Assembly (NCBI RefSeq): GCF_900187035.1
Contig: NZ_LT906446.1
Location: forward strand, 1,054,001-1,118,000
DNA from: Megamonas hypermegale
GTDB lineage: Bacteria; Bacillota; Negativicutes; Selenomonadales; Selenomonadaceae
Length of the DNA: 64,000 bases
Direction: 5' to 3'
The notes under the pieces were generated by a model. That model was not told the DNA's origin and did not search any database. It saw nothing but the letters and a program-made list of their open reading frames with translations. How positions within the stretch are numbered: position 1 is the first letter of the stretch; each line of letters begins with the position of its first letter. This document shows positions 38,413 to 48,156 of this stretch, one piece after another. Made by a program: the position numbers and the translations under genes.

Positions 38413-38895
38413 TTATTCATAATTTAAAAGACCTTTTTCACCAGCAATGACATTTTGTCCAATTTTAAAAACTTCTACTTTTTCATTGCCAGTAAAAGCA
38501 ATCGGTGAAACGAGTGATTTTCCTGCCTGTCTTACTATATCTAAATCAACTACAACTAAAACATCACCTTGTTTTACTTTATCGCCTTTTCTTATATTTG
38601 TATCAAAGCCTTCGCCTTCTAAATCCACAGTATCAATTCCTATATGAATTAAAATTTCTGTTCCATCTTCTTCTGATTTTAAACCGAAAGCGTGTCCAGT
38701 AGGATAAGCTGCTGTAACTTCCGCATCAAAAGGTGCTACTATTGTACCATCTGATAAATCTATACCACAGCCTTCACCCATCATTTTTTGTGCAAAAGCA
38801 GGGTCTGGAACATTTTCCATAGCAATCACTTTTCCTGTCATCGGTGATACAAAATTTTTCTCCCCACTACTAAATAATTTAGAAAATAAACCCAT
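38413..38895 (-). CDS. PTS glucose-type EIIA protein
   Basis: A 160-residue EIIA of the glucose family (Crr-like). Seen are FVSPMTGKVIAMENVPDPAFAQKMMGEG, DGTIVAPFDAEV and the phosphorylation site block EILIHIGIDTVDLEGEGF, with its active His near residue 82. It takes phosphate from HPr and passes it to an EIIBC permease. No EIIBC gene is near, so it may serve a transporter elsewhere. ATG 38895 follows GGAGG; a longer frame to 38919 has no better site. Confidence 0.92.
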   Translation of the reverse strand: MGLFSKLFSSGEKNFVSPMTGKVIAMENVPDPAFAQKMMGEGCGIDLSDGTIVAPFDAEVTAAYPTGHAFGLKSEEDGTEILIHIGIDTVDLEGEGFDTNIRKGDKVKQGDVLVVVDLDIVRQAGKSLVSPIAFTGNEKVEVFKIGQNVIAGEKGLLNYE

Positions 38896-39018
38896 TACTA
38901 TTCCTCCAAAGCAAATCAAATTTCTATTATGTTCAATTATACACTAAATACATAAATTATTACAATAAAACTCCTTAATTATTGCCAATTTTTATAATTT
39001 ATTATCTTTTATTAAAAA

Positions 39019-39048
39019 AAAAGATGACTTGCTTCATGCAAGCCATCA
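39019..39048 (-). terminator. terminator after the DUF2680 gene
   Basis: GATGACTTGC with GCAAGCCATC (39023-39047) form a stem with a five-base loop, with a T run on the minus strand. Confidence 0.8.
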
Positions 39049-39069
39049 AATAATCATCAATAAAATTTT

Positions 39070-39498
39070 TTACCATCTGCAACCATTTCCACCGTTGCGC
39101 CAGCCATGGCCATGACCATGTCCGTCACCCCAGCCACCGCCACAATGATATCCATTGCCACAGTTATAACCAGTACCATCACAATTTGCTAAATTATCTT
39201 CCATACGAGCAATAATTCTATCTGCTCTCTCTTGTGTCATGTATCCATCAGCAACACGCTGTGCTAATTGTTCTTTACGCATTTCTAATATGCCGGATTT
39301 ATATTCGTCCAATTTGCCAGCTTCATTAGCAATAACGCAAAACGGTTTGCCATCTTGGCGTTCTTGTACAACACTATCCACACTGCGATTTGTAATCGCT
39401 GCTACAAGTTCAGCAGGATTATTATATGAGCCTGCTGCAAAACCGCTGACTGCTATAGCCACAATAAGTAATGTTAACATCATAATTTTCTTCAACAT
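39070..39498 (-). CDS. exported DUF2680-like protein with Gly/His/Cys-rich tail
   Basis: A 142-residue exported protein. A signal peptide (MLKKIMMLTLLIVAIAVSGFAAG) is followed by helical AELVAAITNRSVDSVVQER and YMTQERADRIIARMEDNL, a pattern of the DUF2680 family. The tail from about residue 105 is rich in glycine, with CDGTGYNCGNGYHCGGGW and the repeat GHGHGHG. It could bind a metal such as zinc, copper or nickel outside the inner membrane (inference). It lies 110 bases after the histidine kinase gene in the same direction. Confidence 0.78.
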   Translation of the reverse strand: MLKKIMMLTLLIVAIAVSGFAAGSYNNPAELVAAITNRSVDSVVQERQDGKPFCVIANEAGKLDEYKSGILEMRKEQLAQRVADGYMTQERADRIIARMEDNLANCDGTGYNCGNGYHCGGGWGDGHGHGHGWRNGGNGCRW

Positions 39499-39607
39499 GA
39501 TAAACCCTCCCAAAATTTATTTTTAATTATTTTTTATTCACCATTTCTTATTTCAATTATATTGTAGCAGTAAAATTTGTCAAAATTATGTCTTTTTTTG
39601 TGCAAAA

Positions 39608-41053
39608 TTAAGGCAATTTAAAATTAAATTCTGCTCCACCTTTAGCATGATTTTTAGCAGTCAATAAAATATCATGTCTTTGTGCAATCTGTTTAGCAAT
39701 AGCCAAGCCAAGACCTGTACCCGTCTTATTTTTTTCTCCTTTTGTCTTATAAAAACGCTCGAAGATATGTTCTAAATCTTCTTGTTTTATACCAATGCCA
39801 TAATCTCGAACAGTTATGTCTTTACCTTTAACAATAACTTCCACTTTACCACCTACATGAGAAAATTTAATCGCATTATCTAATATTACTAAAAACATTT
39901 GGCGCAATCTACCATAATCGCCTTCCATTTTTAAATTCGCTTCATTTGAAATAAAATCGACTTTAACATCTTTTGCCTTAGCAATTTGCCTAGCACTGCG
40001 CAATACATCTGATAATACATCATTTAAGTATAACGGCTGTTTTTCTATCGCAAAATCTGGATTTTGCAAACGCGATAAATCAAGCAAATCTCCCACAAGT
40101 CTTTGCAAAAATTTTGCTTCATTTAGCATTTGCTGATGATATTGCTCCACCTTTTCAGGTTCTGTAACAATTTTATCACATAGTGCCTCTAATGAACCGC
40201 GAATTACCGTTACAGGTGTTCTAAGCTCATGCGATATATTTGAAATAAAATCCTTACGCATTTTTTCTAATTTTAAACTTTCTTGGCTAGCATCATCTAA
40301 ACGCATTGCCAATAAATCCAGCACCTTAGCAAGTTCGCCTATTTCATCATTTTGCATGACATCACAACGCGTTTTATAATCGCCTTGTGCTAATTTTAAA
40401 GCTACTTCTTTCATTTTATTAAGTGGTTTTGTAAATAAATAAACTAATCCCAATGATAAGATGAATACAACTGTAAGTGCAAGAGCAATACTAACGCTTA
40501 AAATAAATAATCCTTGTTTTAAGGCGTTTTCCATACCAGCTACAGGAGAATGTAATAATACTGCTCCTATAACTTTGCCTGTATCATCTTTTATTGGCAC
40601 ACCAGCTGTCAATGTGAGCTGTGATAAAACATCACTAAAACCTTCACTGAAAACAGTTTTATCTTCAAATACTTCATTTATGACTTCACTAGCATTTGGT
40701 GGAAGGTCAGCAAATTTATATTGATAAGCCATATTATGACGCATACCATGACGTGTATTTGGCATTATTAAATTTAAATTTTCATCAACTATCCAAATTC
40801 CTACATTCATACTATCGCAAAGATATGGAATGCACATCATCATACCACCACGGCCGTGACGATTGTGCATTGTATCTGTCGATAATAGTGCTGCCATTGA
40901 TTGCGCATATTTTTGTAATTGTATTTTATGAATTTCAACGGTATAATCTTTGAATAATACGAAAAATACACCGCTTAAAATCACAGAAAATATTATCAAT
41001 GCTAAAGCAAAATTCACTGCTAATTTTAAGGCAATTTTACTTTTAAACATCAT
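39608..41053 (-). CDS. sensor histidine kinase, possible metal sensor
   Basis: A 481-residue kinase. TM1 (residues 10-34) and TM2 (about 178-205) enclose an outer domain with a striking MHNRHGRGGMMMC segment at 62-74 and RHGMRHNMAY at 101-110, both rich in His and Met. A HAMP domain, the H-box FISNISHELRTPVTVIRGS, and N, G1 (DYGIGIKQEDLEHIFERF) and G2 (GTGLGLAIAK) boxes follow. It phosphorylates the response regulator encoded just upstream (ATGA overlap). The His/Met-rich loop suggests copper, silver or similar metals as the signal. Confidence 0.9.
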   Translation of the reverse strand: MMFKSKIALKLAVNFALALIIFSVILSGVFFVLFKDYTVEIHKIQLQKYAQSMAALLSTDTMHNRHGRGGMMMCIPYLCDSMNVGIWIVDENLNLIMPNTRHGMRHNMAYQYKFADLPPNASEVINEVFEDKTVFSEGFSDVLSQLTLTAGVPIKDDTGKVIGAVLLHSPVAGMENALKQGLFILSVSIALALTVVFILSLGLVYLFTKPLNKMKEVALKLAQGDYKTRCDVMQNDEIGELAKVLDLLAMRLDDASQESLKLEKMRKDFISNISHELRTPVTVIRGSLEALCDKIVTEPEKVEQYHQQMLNEAKFLQRLVGDLLDLSRLQNPDFAIEKQPLYLNDVLSDVLRSARQIAKAKDVKVDFISNEANLKMEGDYGRLRQMFLVILDNAIKFSHVGGKVEVIVKGKDITVRDYGIGIKQEDLEHIFERFYKTKGEKNKTGTGLGLAIAKQIAQRHDILLTAKNHAKGGAEFNFKLP

Positions 41054-41733
41054 GCTTTAACCTCAAATTTATAACCTACACCCCAAATGGTTTTGATTTC
41101 CCAATTATCATGCGAAACAGTATCTATTTTTGCTCTAAGTCTTTTTATATGACTATCAACTGTTCTACTATCGCCAAAATAATCATATCCCCATAATTTA
41201 TTTAAAAGATTATCACGCGAAAAGACTTTATCTTTATACGTTGCTAGCGTCCATAAAATTTCAATTTCTTTTTTAGTCAGTGGCAATACTTTATCATCGA
41301 CTGATGCTGTATAATCGTCTAAATTTATTTTTAAATTGTCATAAGCAAAAATTTGCTGTTCTTGTTTATAACTTTTTATGCGACGCATTATAGCTTTAAT
41401 TCTAGCCATAACTTCACCAGGTGAAAACGGTTTTACAATATAATCATCAGCGCCTATTTCAAGCCCCATAATTTTTTCAAAGTCTTCACCACGCGCTGTA
41501 ATCATGATTATCGGCACATTAGAAGATTTCCTTATCTGTCTACACACTGAAAAACCGTCTATTTTCGGCATCATCACATCAAGCAATAAAATATCTGGAT
41601 TTTCATTTTTAAATTTTTGCAGGGCTTCTTCCCCATCAGTTGCCACAATAGGCATATATCCTTCTTTTTTGGCATATTCCGCTAAAATAGAAGTTATCTG
41701 TTCATTATCATCTACTATTAAAACTTTAACCAT
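41050..41733 (-). CDS. OmpR/PhoB-family response regulator
   Basis: A 227-residue regulator. The receiver domain has VLIVDDNEQ (acidic pair), the phosphorylated Asp in ILLLDVMMPKIDGF and the Lys in YIVKPFSPGE. The winged helix domain (TKKEIEILWTLATYKDKVFSRDNLLNKLWGYDYFGDSRTVDSHIKRLRAKI) is the OmpR type. It is first in the two-gene operon with the kinase. Its target could be the nearby DUF2680-like gene (inference). The ribosome site is GAGGATG. Confidence 0.95.
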   Translation of the reverse strand: MVKVLIVDDNEQITSILAEYAKKEGYMPIVATDGEEALQKFKNENPDILLLDVMMPKIDGFSVCRQIRKSSNVPIIMITARGEDFEKIMGLEIGADDYIVKPFSPGEVMARIKAIMRRIKSYKQEQQIFAYDNLKINLDDYTASVDDKVLPLTKKEIEILWTLATYKDKVFSRDNLLNKLWGYDYFGDSRTVDSHIKRLRAKIDTVSHDNWEIKTIWGVGYKFEVKA

Positions 41734-41857
41734 AAAACACCATCCTCAATCTATGTATTATATAGAACATCAATCTCGTAAATCATCATTTTAATGCTAT
41801 CATAAACATGTATTTTTTATCTATATTATACTAAATATTTCATTATATATAAAAATA

Positions 41858-41886
41858 AAAAGGCACAGACTTAATAGCCTGTGCTT
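41858..41886 (-). terminator. terminator after ftsH
   Basis: GCACAG with CTGTGC (41863-41884) plus two inner pairs form a stem, followed on the minus strand by TTTTTATTTTT. Confidence 0.75.
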
Positions 41887-41899
41887 ATATTTTATAACC

Positions 41900-43855
41900 T
41901 TATACTTTATTTAATGTAGAATTTATATCTTCACTATTCACTTTGATGTCTTTATTTTCATCTTCTTGAACAGCTTCTGTTTTTTCTACTGTATTTGCTT
42001 CATCAGCAGTTTCAGTTGCTTCTTCTTGTTTCGTATCGCAAATACCTTCAAGATTGCCTGTTTTCATAATATGCTGCAAGTCTTTTTCTTCCAAAGTTTC
42101 TTTTTCCATAAGTGCTTGAGCAATTAAATGCAATTTGTCGATATTTTCTACGATAAGACGACGACATTCTTCATAAGCTTCTTCAATATAGCGACGAACT
42201 TCTTTATCGATTTCACAAGCTATATCTTCACTGTAATTGCGCTGATTGTTAAAATCACGACCTAAGAATACCTGATGGTCTTGACCTTCACCGAAAGATA
42301 TTGGACCTAAAACATCACTCATACCGTATTGAGTAATCATACTGCGAACGAGGCGAGAAGCCTGCTGAATATCATTGGAAGCACCTGTACTGATTTCTTT
42401 CAATACAACTTCTTCTGCTACACGACCACCTAACATGGTTTTAAGTCTATCTAAAAGTTCACCGCGTGTTGCATAAGAACGGTCTTCTTTTGGAAGCATC
42501 AACGTATAACCGCCAGCTCTTCCACGTGGAATTATTGTAACCTTATGCACTGGGTCTGCATTAGGCAATAAAAGTCCCACAAGAGCATGACCGCCTTCAT
42601 GGTAAGCTGTAAGGCGTTTTTCTCTATCGCTGATAACTTTTGATTTACGTTCTGGACCTGCGATTACGCGTTCAATAGATTCTTCTAAAGCGTTCATAGA
42701 AATGGTTTTTTTATTGCGACGTGCTGATAAAAGAGCTGCTTCATTTACGAGGTTGCTCAAATCTGCACCTGTAAAACCTGGTGTACGGCGAGCCAATACA
42801 TCTAAGTTTACATCAGCATCAACTGGTTTACCTTTTGTATGAACTTTTAATATAGCTTCACGACCGCGTACATCTGGTCTATCAACAACAATCTGTCTAT
42901 CAAAACGACCTGGACGCAAGAGCGCTGGGTCTAAGATATCTGGTCTATTTGTAGCTGCGATAATGATAATACCTTCATTAGCAGCGAAACCATCCATTTC
43001 AACGAGCAATTGGTTGAGTGTCTGTTCGCGTTCATCATGACCGCCACCTAAACCTGCACCACGTTGACGACCTACGGCATCAATTTCATCGATAAATACG
43101 ATACATGGAGCATTTTTCTTTGCTTGTTCAAACAAATCACGCACACGGGAAGCACCGACACCGACGAACATTTCAACGAAATCAGAACCGCTGATAGTGA
43201 AAAATGGAACGCCAGCTTCACCTGCTACAGCTTTAGCAAGTAAAGTCTTACCTGTACCTGGAGGGCCAAACAGTAAAACACCTTTTGGAATTCTTGCACC
43301 AAGGTCATTGAATTTCTTTGGATGTTTTAAGAATTCAACAACTTCTGCAAGTTCCTGTTTAGCTTCATCAGCACCAGCAACATCACTAAATGTCACTTTT
43401 ACTTTACCATCGCCCATCATTTTAGCACGGCTTTTGCCAAAGCTCATTACTCGGCTACCACCGCCTTGCGATTGTTGCATAATAAAGAACCACACACCGA
43501 TAAGCAATAACATCGGCAATAAAGAGGAGAATAATGTTGTCCACCATGGGGTTTCTGGTGGATTTTCTGCTTTAATATCTACACCATTTGCCTGTAAATC
43601 CTTTACGAGATTTTCATCTCCATTAGGAAAACCTGGCGTTATTGTTGTAAATTCTGTACCATCTTTTAAGGTTCCTCTGATATTGTTGTTCTGAATTACA
43701 ACCTTGTCTACGTTTTTGTCATCTACTTGTTTTATAAATTCTGTGTAGTTTATTTCTTGTTTATCCGTAGTATCCATTGAAAAATGGTCTATTACTGTGA
43801 TTGCAATAAGGATTATCAACAAGTAAAAACCCACATTACGTAAAAATTTATTCAA
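41900..43855 (-). CDS. ftsH: ATP-dependent zinc metalloprotease FtsH
   Basis: A membrane AAA+ protease that degrades damaged or short-lived membrane and cytosolic proteins. Two N-terminal transmembrane segments (residues 7-24 and about 107-126) surround an outer domain. The AAA domain has GPPGTGKT (Walker A), VFIDEID (Walker B) and the second region of homology [19 protein letters not shown]. The zinc site is [10 protein letters not shown] (HEXXH). The tail past residue 600 is acidic and threonine-rich. At 651 residues it is of normal length. It follows hpt and tilS, a conserved Firmicute order. Confidence 0.97.
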   Translation of the reverse strand: MNKFLRNVGFYLLIILIAITVIDHFSMDTTDKQEINYTEFIKQVDDKNVDKVVIQNNNIRGTLKDGTEFTTITPGFPNGDENLVKDLQANGVDIKAENPPETPWWTTLFSSLLPMLLLIGVWFFIMQQSQGGGSRVMSFGKSRAKMMGDGKVKVTFSDVAGADEAKQELAEVVEFLKHPKKFNDLGARIPKGVLLFGPPGTGKTLLAKAVAGEAGVPFFTISGSDFVEMFVGVGASRVRDLFEQAKKNAPCIVFIDEIDAVGRQRGAGLGGGHDEREQTLNQLLVEMDGFAANEGIIIIAATNRPDILDPALLRPGRFDRQIVVDRPDVRGREAILKVHTKGKPVDADVNLDVLARRTPGFTGADLSNLVNEAALLSARRNKKTISMNALEESIERVIAGPERKSKVISDREKRLTAYHEGGHALVGLLLPNADPVHKVTIIPRGRAGGYTLMLPKEDRSYATRGELLDRLKTMLGGRVAEEVVLKEISTGASNDIQQASRLVRSMITQYGMSDVLGPISFGEGQDHQVFLGRDFNNQRNYSEDIACEIDKEVRRYIEEAYEECRRLIVENIDKLHLIAQALMEKETLEEKDLQHIMKTGNLEGICDTKQEEATETADEANTVEKTEAVQEDENKDIKVNSEDINSTLNKV

Positions 43856-43945
43856 TCCATTGCCTCCTCATAAGCAAATATCTATCTGCAAATTATAGTT
43901 CTTAATTATAACATATAACTGCTTTATTTAACAGTCTACCCCTCA

Positions 43946-44494
43946 TTATTTCGTGTATACTTCTGGTTTTAAGATACCGATATAAGGAAGATTGCGATAT
44001 TTGCTAGCATAATCAAGACCATAACCTACCAAAAATTCATTTGGCACGTCATATCCTACATAATCTACTTTTACATCAACTTCTCTGCGTTCTGGTTTAT
44101 TTAATAATGCGCAAAGTTTAATGCTTGCTGGATGACGAGATTGTAATACTCTAAGCAAATAAGATAATGTAAGACCAGAGTCTACTATATCTTCTATTAC
44201 AATTACGTGTTTTCCTTCTATGCTAAAGTCGAGGTCTTTTAAAATTTTTACTTCACCGCTGCTACTAGCACCTTTGCCATAACTGGAAGCTGCCATAAAA
44301 TCAAATGCAACTGGCACATTTATAGCACGTACTAAATCAGCATAAAAAATCATTGCGCCTTTTAAAATACCAATGGCATAAATTTCTTTGCCTTCATAAT
44401 CCTTATTGATTTTATCAGCAATTTTTTGCACACATTCTTTTAACTGCTCTTCTGTATAGAGTACAGATTGAATATCGTCTTGCATTGTTTTCAT
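43946..44494 (-). CDS. hpt: hypoxanthine phosphoribosyltransferase
   Basis: Salvages hypoxanthine and guanine with PRPP. The PRPP motif VIVIEDIVDSGLTLSYLL is at about residue 96, and the substrate segment VDYVGYDVPNEFLVGYGLDYASKYRNLPYIG follows. The length, about 182 residues, is normal. ATG 44494 is eight bases after AGGTGG. It is in the tilS-hpt-ftsH order found across Firmicutes. Confidence 0.95.
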   Translation of the reverse strand: MKTMQDDIQSVLYTEEQLKECVQKIADKINKDYEGKEIYAIGILKGAMIFYADLVRAINVPVAFDFMAASSYGKGASSSGEVKILKDLDFSIEGKHVIVIEDIVDSGLTLSYLLRVLQSRHPASIKLCALLNKPERREVDVKVDYVGYDVPNEFLVGYGLDYASKYRNLPYIGILKPEVYTK

Positions 44495-44509
44495 TTTTTT
44501 AACCACCTA

Positions 44510-45886
44510 TTATAATTTTTTTAAACTTAAATATACTATACTTTTGCTATTTTCATCAATTGTATAATAACTATCCTGTTGAACACCTGCTATCCAAATA
44601 ATACCACGCTCGTCACATACAAGTGGCACAGTATCACGCAATTTTGCGGGAATTTTTCTATCGATAAAAATATCCTTAACCTTTTTTGTGCCATTTAAAC
44701 CTTTTGGCATCATCTTATCTCCTGCCAAACGATTTCGTACGTGTACAGTACCAGTTAATTTATCACCATCAATAAAACACTCATTATTTCCCTTTATCTT
44801 AAAAGGCTTATCAACTTGTTTCATTTCAATGATGCTGTTATCTGGCAAAACGATAGTACTATTCATTTCTATTTTAAAATTGTAATTACCTAATAATACG
44901 ATATCTTCACAGCTTTTTTGAAAAATTAAGTTACCATAGCTTTGTTCTATCCGTAAATTATGTGGTAATTGTAAAATCGACCCAGTATGTCCATTGTATA
45001 AAAACTTATCGATTTTATCAATATGCTTAAAGCCAATATTTTCCAAATTACCTTGCATTTTTTTGATAATTAAACGATATAATGCCGATTTAAGTGCAAT
45101 ATGCTCTTTTTTTATCGCTTCACTTTTTAACACAATCGTATTTTTTTCTTGCTTGCAATTTTCATCATATAATTTTTGAGCGCAACAATTTATATAATCA
45201 TTCTGTTCAGCAATAATTTTTGCACTATTGCAAATAGATTTTACTACATTAATATTATATCGCTCAAGCTCAGGTAAAAGTTCCAATCTAATTTTATTGC
45301 GTTCATAATCAAGACTTAAATTGGTCTCATCAAGGCGCGGTTTTAAATCGTACTGTTCGCAATATGTCTCGATTTCTCGGCGATATAAGCATAAAAAAGG
45401 TCTTATGATATCACCATTTACAGGTTTTATACCACTTAACCCTTCACTGCCAGCACCGCGAATTAAATGTTGCAAAAAAGTCTCAGCTTGGTCATTTAAA
45501 TGATGTGCTGTTGCTATTTTCACTGCACCAGTTTGTTCTTTAATCTTGCGCAAAAAACGATATCGCAAAACTCTTGCTGCCGTTTCCATAGATAGTTTAT
45601 TTTCTCTAGCAAATGAAGGTACCTTCAAATGTTCTAAATAAAACGGCAAATCGTATTTAATACAATACTCTTTTACATATTGAGCATCCATTAATGAACT
45701 TTCTTGTCTAATGCCATGTTCTGCATGAGCTATGATTATCTTTAAATTATATTTATTTTGCAAACGACGCATTATATCAGCAAGTGCTATAGAATCTGGC
45801 CCTCCAGAACAAGCAATAATTAAGCAATCATTTACTTTAAACAAATTATTATTTAAACAAAATTTTTCAACTTTTTCTATCATCAT
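44510..45886 (-). CDS. tilS: tRNA(Ile)-lysidine synthase
   Basis: Modifies C34 of the tRNA-Ile CAU anticodon to lysidine, which lets it read AUA. The PP-loop LIIACSGGPDSIALADIM is at residue 22, followed by AHAEHGIRQESSLMDAQYV and ATAHHLNDQAETFLQHLIRGAGSEGLSG. The C-terminal TilS domain has VRNRLAGDKMMPKGLNGTKKVKDIFIDRKIP. The length of 458 residues is typical. ATG is at 45886; a few bases either way are possible because of repeated ATG codons. Confidence 0.94.
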   Translation of the reverse strand: MMIEKVEKFCLNNNLFKVNDCLIIACSGGPDSIALADIMRRLQNKYNLKIIIAHAEHGIRQESSLMDAQYVKEYCIKYDLPFYLEHLKVPSFARENKLSMETAARVLRYRFLRKIKEQTGAVKIATAHHLNDQAETFLQHLIRGAGSEGLSGIKPVNGDIIRPFLCLYRREIETYCEQYDLKPRLDETNLSLDYERNKIRLELLPELERYNINVVKSICNSAKIIAEQNDYINCCAQKLYDENCKQEKNTIVLKSEAIKKEHIALKSALYRLIIKKMQGNLENIGFKHIDKIDKFLYNGHTGSILQLPHNLRIEQSYGNLIFQKSCEDIVLLGNYNFKIEMNSTIVLPDNSIIEMKQVDKPFKIKGNNECFIDGDKLTGTVHVRNRLAGDKMMPKGLNGTKKVKDIFIDRKIPAKLRDTVPLVCDERGIIWIAGVQQDSYYTIDENSKSIVYLSLKKL

Positions 45887-45915
45887 CGATTAAACCTTTA
45901 AAGAAAACTAACCAC

Positions 45916-45950
45916 AAAAAGCACTCCTTAATTACTTAAAGAGTGCTTTT
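45916..45950 (-). terminator. terminator after the S1-domain gene
   Basis: AAAAAGCACTC with GAGTGCTTTT (45916-45950), and T5 on the minus strand. Confidence 0.8.
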
Positions 45951-45953
45951 ATT

Positions 45954-46412
45954 TTATTCATATTTACGAGAACCGCCACCACGGCCGCCACGTTTAGAAT
46001 CCGTCTTACGACGCAAATCTGTGAGTTTTTCATCGCTATCTTTTAAAAACTTAGATAATTTATCTTCAAAAGAAACGCTATTGTTTCTACGAAAATCATT
46101 ATTAAACTGTTTGCGTGGAGTCGGGCGATGATAATTTCCACTTTGTTCTGAACGAGTATTTCTTTCTTCGCTCTTCTTTTCTTGTAATTGTTTAATGGAT
46201 AATCCGATTTTTCCCTGTTCATCAACGCTTAGTACTTTTACTTTCACTTTGTCTTTTTCTTTGAGAAAATCGTTTACATCTTTGACATAAACATCAGCTA
46301 CTTCTGAAATATGTACCAAACCAACTTTTCCACCAGGTAATTCTACGAATGCACCAAATTTAGTAATACCAGTTACAACACCTTCTAAGATATTGCCCAC
46401 TTCGATTGACAT
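45954..46412 (-). CDS. S1 domain RNA-binding protein (YabR-like)
   Basis: A 152-residue protein with one S1 domain at the N-terminus (EVGNILEGVVTGITKFGAFVELPGGKVGLVHISEVADVYV) and a long basic, glycine- and arginine-rich tail ending KRGGRGGGSRKYE. Homologues near divIC and tilS are called YabR or general stress protein 13 and bind RNA or the ribosome. The exact role is not known. The gene neighbourhood, divIC then S1 then tilS then hpt then ftsH, is the classic Firmicute one. Confidence 0.9.
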   Translation of the reverse strand: MSIEVGNILEGVVTGITKFGAFVELPGGKVGLVHISEVADVYVKDVNDFLKEKDKVKVKVLSVDEQGKIGLSIKQLQEKKSEERNTRSEQSGNYHRPTPRKQFNNDFRRNNSVSFEDKLSKFLKDSDEKLTDLRRKTDSKRGGRGGGSRKYE

Positions 46413-46498
46413 ACTGTTTTTATGTCCTCCTTAAGATAAATAACTATGACTTTTATTATTATACCCTTGCATAATAATTAGTGTCAACATAAGTTTTA

Positions 46499-46786
46499 TT
46501 ATTTATTTTCATTTGAAATATACGGTACTTCTCCAGGCTTTGTCATTCCCAACTCTTCTCGAGCTACTTTTTCTATATATTCATTTTTTTCTAAGTTACT
46601 TTTTTCTGTTTTCAAACTTTCGTTTATTTTTTTAGCTTTATCTAAACGGGTCTGTGTTACAACCGTTTCTTGATGCAATTCTGTAAGATACATTTCTTGT
46701 TTTATAATAATAAAACCTAAATATCCTATTATTACTACAAAAGATAATATCACAAATCGCTCTATTATTTTTTTTATTATTGTCAT
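46499..46786 (-). CDS. divIC: septum formation initiator, DivIC/FtsB family
   Basis: A 95-residue bitopic membrane protein. One N-terminal transmembrane segment (FVILSFVVIIGYLGFIII, residues 11-28) is followed by a coiled coil (TRLDKAKKINESLKTEKSNLEKN) and the family's conserved end YIEKVAREELGMTKPGEVPYI. It takes part in the divisome with DivIB/FtsQ and FtsL. Located upstream of the S1 gene in the conserved order. Confidence 0.92.
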   Translation of the reverse strand: MTIIKKIIERFVILSFVVIIGYLGFIIIKQEMYLTELHQETVVTQTRLDKAKKINESLKTEKSNLEKNEYIEKVAREELGMTKPGEVPYISNENK

Positions 46787-46805
46787 TATTTTTCACCCAA
46801 AAGGA

Positions 46806-47933
46806 TTAATCTAAACCTAGCATATCCGAAACAATATCTGCTATATTGTCAGCAGCATTGACTCGTTTCAATCGTTTAGCATTATTTTTAAGACGTGGCA
46901 AAATCGTCGTATCCGACAGAATTTCCCTAATAGCTGCGCCAAAAGTATCTTGATGCTTAATCCAAATTGCCGCACCATTTTGCGATACAAATTTGGCATT
47001 ATCAGCTTCTGGTCCTGGAATTGGATTTTGCAATATCATCGGAAGTTCCATCGCCAATGCTTCACTAATTGTTAAAGCTCCTGGTTTACTAATTAAAAAT
47101 GTAGAAATAGCCATGAGTTCTTGTACATTGTGTGAATATCCCCAAACAATAATCTTATGTTTAGAGTGCTGTGCATATTCATTAAGTTCTGACCACAACG
47201 ATACATTTGCTCCTGTTATAACTAGAATTTGCATTTCATTTTCTAATTTTTCTAATTGAAACAAAGCATCCTTTACGCCACCTAAACCTAAACCACCACC
47301 CATGAGTAGTGCCACAGGTTTAGTCTTATCTAACTTAAATTTATTCATCAATTCATCTTTATCGTATTCTAACGAAAAACTATAGCCAATTGGAATACCT
47401 GTAGCAAAAATTTTCTGTTCTAATAAACCTTGTTTCACAAAATCTTGTTTTAAAGCTTCACTAGCTACAAAATAAATATCTATATTCTTATAAAACCAAA
47501 ATTGATGAAAACAAAAATCTGTAACGACTGTAATTATAGGAATATTAATTCCACCAGTCTGCTTTAAATATGATGCTGCTGCACAAGGGAAAGGATGTGT
47601 ACAAATAAGCATATCTGCTTCATACTTATCAATCAATTCTTTCATATCTTTTTTCATAGCATGCGCAAATACGGTTTGTAACATACTTCCTTTTCCTGCA
47701 TCTGCTGTAAATTTATAAAAAAACTCATATACACTAGGTGTATGGTCAAGCATTTTTAAATAAATATCTTTTACCAAGCTGTTAAAATATGCCGTTTCTG
47801 TGGACATAAAATCAATTACATCTATTTTATTGGCAGGATATTTTCTCTTAATCGCCTCTGCAACAGCATTAGCAGCTTTATTGTGTCCCGACCCCATCGA
47901 AGCCGTAACAATAAGAATATTTTTTCCTGACAT
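46806..47933 (-). CDS. MGDG synthase-like glycosyltransferase (UgtP/MurG fold)
   Basis: A 375-residue GT28-type glycosyltransferase. It opens ILIVTASMGSGHNKAANAVAEAIKRKYP, the MGDG synthase N-terminal domain, and has MGGGLGLGG and the donor-binding SKPGALTISEALAMELPMILQNPIPGPEADNA near residue 280. The family moves a sugar to diacylglycerol or a related lipid. The acceptor here is unknown. The internal ATG 47933 is chosen since GGAGG lies eight bases before it. It is divergent from recJ. Confidence 0.88.
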   Translation of the reverse strand: MSGKNILIVTASMGSGHNKAANAVAEAIKRKYPANKIDVIDFMSTETAYFNSLVKDIYLKMLDHTPSVYEFFYKFTADAGKGSMLQTVFAHAMKKDMKELIDKYEADMLICTHPFPCAAASYLKQTGGINIPIITVVTDFCFHQFWFYKNIDIYFVASEALKQDFVKQGLLEQKIFATGIPIGYSFSLEYDKDELMNKFKLDKTKPVALLMGGGLGLGGVKDALFQLEKLENEMQILVITGANVSLWSELNEYAQHSKHKIIVWGYSHNVQELMAISTFLISKPGALTISEALAMELPMILQNPIPGPEADNAKFVSQNGAAIWIKHQDTFGAAIREILSDTTILPRLKNNAKRLKRVNAADNIADIVSDMLGLD

Positions 47934-48156
47934 AATTTGGTCCTCCAGCATTTAATTTCATAATATGTATTACTCATTAATTTATTTTACATTTTATCAT
48001 ATTCAATTTATACTGTAAAACAAATATAATTAATACAGCTTTATATTTAATTCATCTTTTTTACTATTTATCTATATGATAGTCTGTTCTTTATAATACC
48101 ATTTTTAAATAAAAAAACCATTAATTTTTTGTAAAATATTTTATTGGAGGTTTTAT

